A stretch of 64,000 bases of DNA from NCBI RefSeq assembly GCF_007595705.1, contig NZ_NISY01000013.1:62001-126000 (forward strand). The letters are read 5' to 3'. This document shows positions 61,970 through 64,000 of this stretch, in pieces. The stretch comes from Streptomyces sp. SAJ15. GTDB taxonomy: Bacteria > Actinomycetota > Actinomycetes > Streptomycetales > Streptomycetaceae. Numbering within the stretch: the first letter of the stretch is position 1; each line of letters begins with the position of its first letter. The position numbers and the translations under genes are program-made. Under the pieces are notes generated by a model. It did no database searches, had not been told where the DNA came from, and was given only the letters and a program-made list of their open reading frames with translations.

Positions 61970-62740
61970 ATGACGGTGTACTTCATCGGCGCGGGCCCCG
62001 GCGCCGCCGACCTGATCACCCTGCGCGGCGCGCGCACCCTGGCCCGCTGCCAGGTCTGCCTCTACGCGGGCAGCCTGGTCCCCCGCGAGCTGCTCGCCGA
62101 GTGCCCGCAGGACGCCCGGCTGGTCGACACCGCCCGGCTGACCCTCGACCAGATCGTCGAGGAGCTCGTCCAGGCCCACGCGGCCGGCCATGACGTCGCC
62201 CGGCTGCACTCCGGCGACCCGTCCGTCTTCAGCGCCGTCGCCGAACAGATGCGCCGCCTGGACGCGGTGGGGATTCCGTACGAGGTGGTGCCGGGCGTCC
62301 CCGCCTTCGCCGCGGCCGCGGCCGCCCTCAAGCGGGAGCTGACGGTACCCACCGTCGGCCAGACCGTCATCCTCTCCCGCATCGCCCAGCAGGCCACCCC
62401 CATGCCCGACGGCGAGGACCTCGCGACGCTCGGCCGCAGCCGCGCGCTGCTGGTGCTGCACCTCGCCATCCGCTATGTCGACCGCGTGGTCGGCGAGCTG
62501 CTGCCGCACTACGGTGCCGACTGCCCGGTCGCCGTCGTCGCCATGGCCAGCCGCCCCGACGAACTCGTCCTCCGCGGCACCCTCGCCGACATCGCCGACC
62601 AGGTGAAGGCCGCCGGAGTGACCCGCACGGCGGTCATCATGGTGGGCCGCACGCTGGGCGCGGAGCAGTTCCGCGACAGCTACCTGTACTCGGCCGACCG
62701 CACCCGCTGCGAGGTTCCCTCGGCCGGGACGAGCGGCTGA
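61970..62740 (+). CDS. cobM: Precorrin-4 C11-methyltransferase
   Basis: 256 residues, ATG with GAGGAGAG 3-10 bases upstream. Tetrapyrrole methylase fold: VYFIGAGPGAADLITLRGAR, LYAGSLVPRELL, HSGDPSVFSAVAEQMRRL and VVPGVPAFAAAAAALKRELT are diagnostic of CobM/CbiF. It sits 10 bp after cobL on the same strand. Confidence 0.95.
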   Translation: MTVYFIGAGPGAADLITLRGARTLARCQVCLYAGSLVPRELLAECPQDARLVDTARLTLDQIVEELVQAHAAGHDVARLHSGDPSVFSAVAEQMRRLDAVGIPYEVVPGVPAFAAAAAALKRELTVPTVGQTVILSRIAQQATPMPDGEDLATLGRSRALLVLHLAIRYVDRVVGELLPHYGADCPVAVVAMASRPDELVLRGTLADIADQVKAAGVTRTAVIMVGRTLGAEQFRDSYLYSADRTRCEVPSAGTSG

Positions 62741-62777
62741 CGGCCTGCCGGGCGGCGCGGCTGTCGCACGGCCGCGC

Positions 62778-62815
62778 CGAGGCCCGCCGGGCCTCGTGCC
62801 GGGCCGCGGGGCCCG
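62778..62815. terminator. Double hairpin between convergent cobM and DUF6131 genes
   Basis: CGAGGCCCG (62778-62786) with CGGGCCTCG (62788-62796), then CGGGCC (62800-62805) with GGCCCG (62810-62815). Placed 38-75 bp after the cobM stop and facing the DUF6131 gene end, so it may serve both directions. Confidence 0.55.
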
Positions 62816-62852
62816 TCACCGGGTGTGCGTACCGGCACGTGTCGGCGGCTTG

Positions 62853-63008
62853 CTACCAGTAATGTCGACGCCCTCCCACCTCGCGCCCCATAGCCCCCAG
62901 GATCCACAGGATCGCTCCGATGACGAGGAGGATGATCCCGATGGTCCAGAGGATGGAGAGGCCGGTCAGAAAGCCGATGATGAGGAGAATGACTCCTAGG
63001 ATGATCAT
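62853..63008 (-). CDS. DUF6131-type small hydrophobic membrane protein
   Basis: 51 residues from ATG 63008, with GGAG close upstream (complement); a longer in-frame start at 63086 adds non-conserved residues. Two membrane segments, MIILGVILLIIGFLTG and LWTIGIILLVIGAILWIL, then GAMGREVGGRRHYW, the conserved tail of DUF6131 proteins. Function unknown; common in Streptomyces. Its coding DNA is markedly less G+C-rich than its neighbours because of the Ile/Leu codons. Spacing and strand show it is independent of the cobalamin genes. Confidence 0.85.
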   Translation of the reverse strand: MIILGVILLIIGFLTGLSILWTIGIILLVIGAILWILGAMGREVGGRRHYW

Positions 63009-63020
63009 GGAGTCTCCGAT

Positions 63021-63040
63021 CTCTTGAGGGGCCTCTTGAG
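63021..63040. repeat. Short direct repeat upstream of the DUF6131 gene
   Basis: CTCTTGAG occurs at 63021-63028 and 63033-63040, followed by GAGGCCTC, itself a palindrome. The position is 13-40 bp upstream of the minus-strand start codon, so promoter or operator use is possible. The rest of 63009-63203 shows nothing else. Confidence 0.4.
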
Positions 63041-63203
63041 AGGCCTCATCTCTCACTCTGACCCTCGGATGACCGCTACGCCACATTTGTTCGAGCCGCT
63101 CATGCTCCGGTCCGCGGGGAAGCGCTCTCCCCGCGATGCGTGGAGATCGTTCCGATCTTCCAGGGCTGTCTCTCCGACGCCCCCCCTCGCCGTTCGCGAC
63201 GGG

Positions 63204-64000
63204 TCATCGGGGGCCCCGTGCGTCCGCCCGTCCGACGATCGTCCCCGCTCGGTCGACGCAGATCACGTCGACGGCGACGGGGGCGCCGCGCAGCACCCCG
63301 AGGGCCGCGTCGCGGGCGGTGGCGGCGACGAGGTCGCCGAGGGGGACCCCGCGGGCGGCGCAGAGCTGCACCGTCTCCAGGCCGGTGTTGGCGGCGGCGA
63401 CGGCGGCGGCCAGCTCTTCGTCGGCGCCCCCTCGCCGCGCCAGCTCGGCGAGGAAGCCCTTGTCCACCTGCGAACGGGAGGAGTGCAGGTCCAGGTGGCC
63501 GGCGGCCAGCTTCGACAGCTTGGCGAACCCGCCGGCGATGGTCAGCCGGTCCACCGGGTGGCGGCGCAGGTACTTCAACACGGCCCCGGCGAAGTCGCCC
63601 ATGTCCAGCAGCGCGTCCTCGGGCAGCCCGTGCACGGCGACCGCGACCTTCTCGGAGGTCGAGCCGGTGCAGCCGGCCACATGCGTACGGCCCGCCGCGC
63701 GGGCCACGTCCACGCCGCGCCGGATGCTGTCGATCCACGCTGAGCAGGAGTACGGCACCACGATGCCCGTGGTGCCCAGGATGGACAGACCGCCCAGAAT
63801 GCCCAGCCGCGGGTTCCAGGTGGAGCGGGCGAGCTCCTCGCCGTGGTCCACCGAGATCTCCACCTCGACGTCCCCGCTGCCGCCGAGCCGGGCCGCGACC
63901 TCGGCGACATGGTCGCGGATCATCTGCCGCGGCACGGGGTTGACGGCGGGCTCCCCGACCGGCAGCGGGAGGCCGGGGCGGGTGACGGTGCCCACCCCGG
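63204..64000 (-). CDS. cbiD: Cobalt-precorrin-5B C1-methyltransferase, N-terminus beyond window
   Basis: Partial: the frame stays open to the window edge and ends at 63204. The visible 265 residues contain VTRPGLPLPVGEPAVNPVPR, RLGILGGLSILGTTGIVVPY, SCSAWIDSIRRGVDVARAAG, LTIAGGFAKLSKLAAGHLDL and LETVQLCAARG, all CbiD signatures. The enzyme methylates C1 in the anaerobic cobalamin pathway. It is opposite in strand to cobL/cobM, so the three do not form one transcript. The mix of Cob- and Cbi-type enzymes is normal in actinomycetes. Confidence 0.95.
   Translation of the reverse strand, partial: GVGTVTRPGLPLPVGEPAVNPVPRQMIRDHVAEVAARLGGSGDVEVEISVDHGEELARSTWNPRLGILGGLSILGTTGIVVPYSCSAWIDSIRRGVDVARAAGRTHVAGCTGSTSEKVAVAVHGLPEDALLDMGDFAGAVLKYLRRHPVDRLTIAGGFAKLSKLAAGHLDLHSSRSQVDKGFLAELARRGGADEELAAAVAAANTGLETVQLCAARGVPLGDLVAATARDAALGVLRGAPVAVDVICVDRAGTIVGRADARGPR

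Overview
The window is very G+C-rich (about 70% or more by eye), with dense genes, GTG/TTG starts and many 4-base ATGA/GTGA overlaps. This is the signature of an actinomycete. Families common in Streptomyces (DUF1876, DUF6131, MAB_1171c-type membrane protein, secreted protein-arginine deiminase, PRTase-hydrolase fusion, methylmalonyl-CoA mutase with MeaB) point to Streptomyces or a close relative. I saw no rRNA, tRNA, IS element, prophage or CRISPR array.

Region A (1-26309, all +) is one continuous exopolysaccharide operon that begins left of the window. From the second gene on, every junction is an overlap or a gap of at most 17 bp. It encodes the end of a polyprenyl-phosphate sugar transferase, a GDP-mannose dehydrogenase of AlgD type, three glycosyltransferases, two chain-length (Wzz-like) proteins with degenerate kinase domains, a Wzy-like polymerase and a Wzx-like flippase. 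It also encodes a glutamine-dependent amidotransferase (AsnB), a two-domain oxidoreductase, a heparinase-II/III-type lyase, a beta-helix lipoprotein and a pyruvyltransferase. A block for an unusual branched amino/deoxy sugar is embedded (C-methyltransferase, cytidylyltransferase, PIG-L deacetylase, SDR, DUF4910, 3,5-epimerase, aminotransferase). The product is predicted to be a uronic-acid-containing, pyruvylated heteropolysaccharide made by a Wzx/Wzy route.

Region B (26327-37629) is mixed housekeeping and stress genes: PAP2 phosphatase, YjdM, a dsbA-oxidoreductase-HxlR set opposite an AraC regulator, a PRTase/hydrolase fusion, DUF1876, an EamA transporter, a stand-alone type II thioesterase, an alpha/beta hydrolase, a DUF3048 lipoprotein, and a 56-residue peptide gene with an excellent ribosome site.

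Region C (38300-48087, +) is a second polysaccharide locus built around a secreted CE4-like deacetylase and a PelF-type glycosyltransferase. A large membrane protein, nucleotide-sugar enzymes and a spherulin-4 (GH135-like) hydrolase follow. This resembles a Pel/galactosaminogalactan system without PelB-E. A DasR-like dre motif and a 26-bp perfect palindrome lie upstream. The locus ends in the remnant of a polygalactosaminidase (GH114-like) gene fused tail-to-tail with the arginine deiminase gene on the other strand, apparently a deletion scar.

Region D (50546-54452) is a conserved-looking quartet: XRE regulator, HEIGH-motif IrrE/ImmA-like protease, MAB_1171c-type membrane protein, then a cytochrome P450, with strong hairpin terminators. 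Region E (54665-64000) carries methylmalonyl-CoA mutase (mutA, mutB), its GTPase chaperone meaB, a ferric-reductase-like Fe-S protein, and cobalamin-ring genes cobL, cobM and cbiD (cut by the window end). A B12-dependent enzyme thus sits beside genes for its cofactor.
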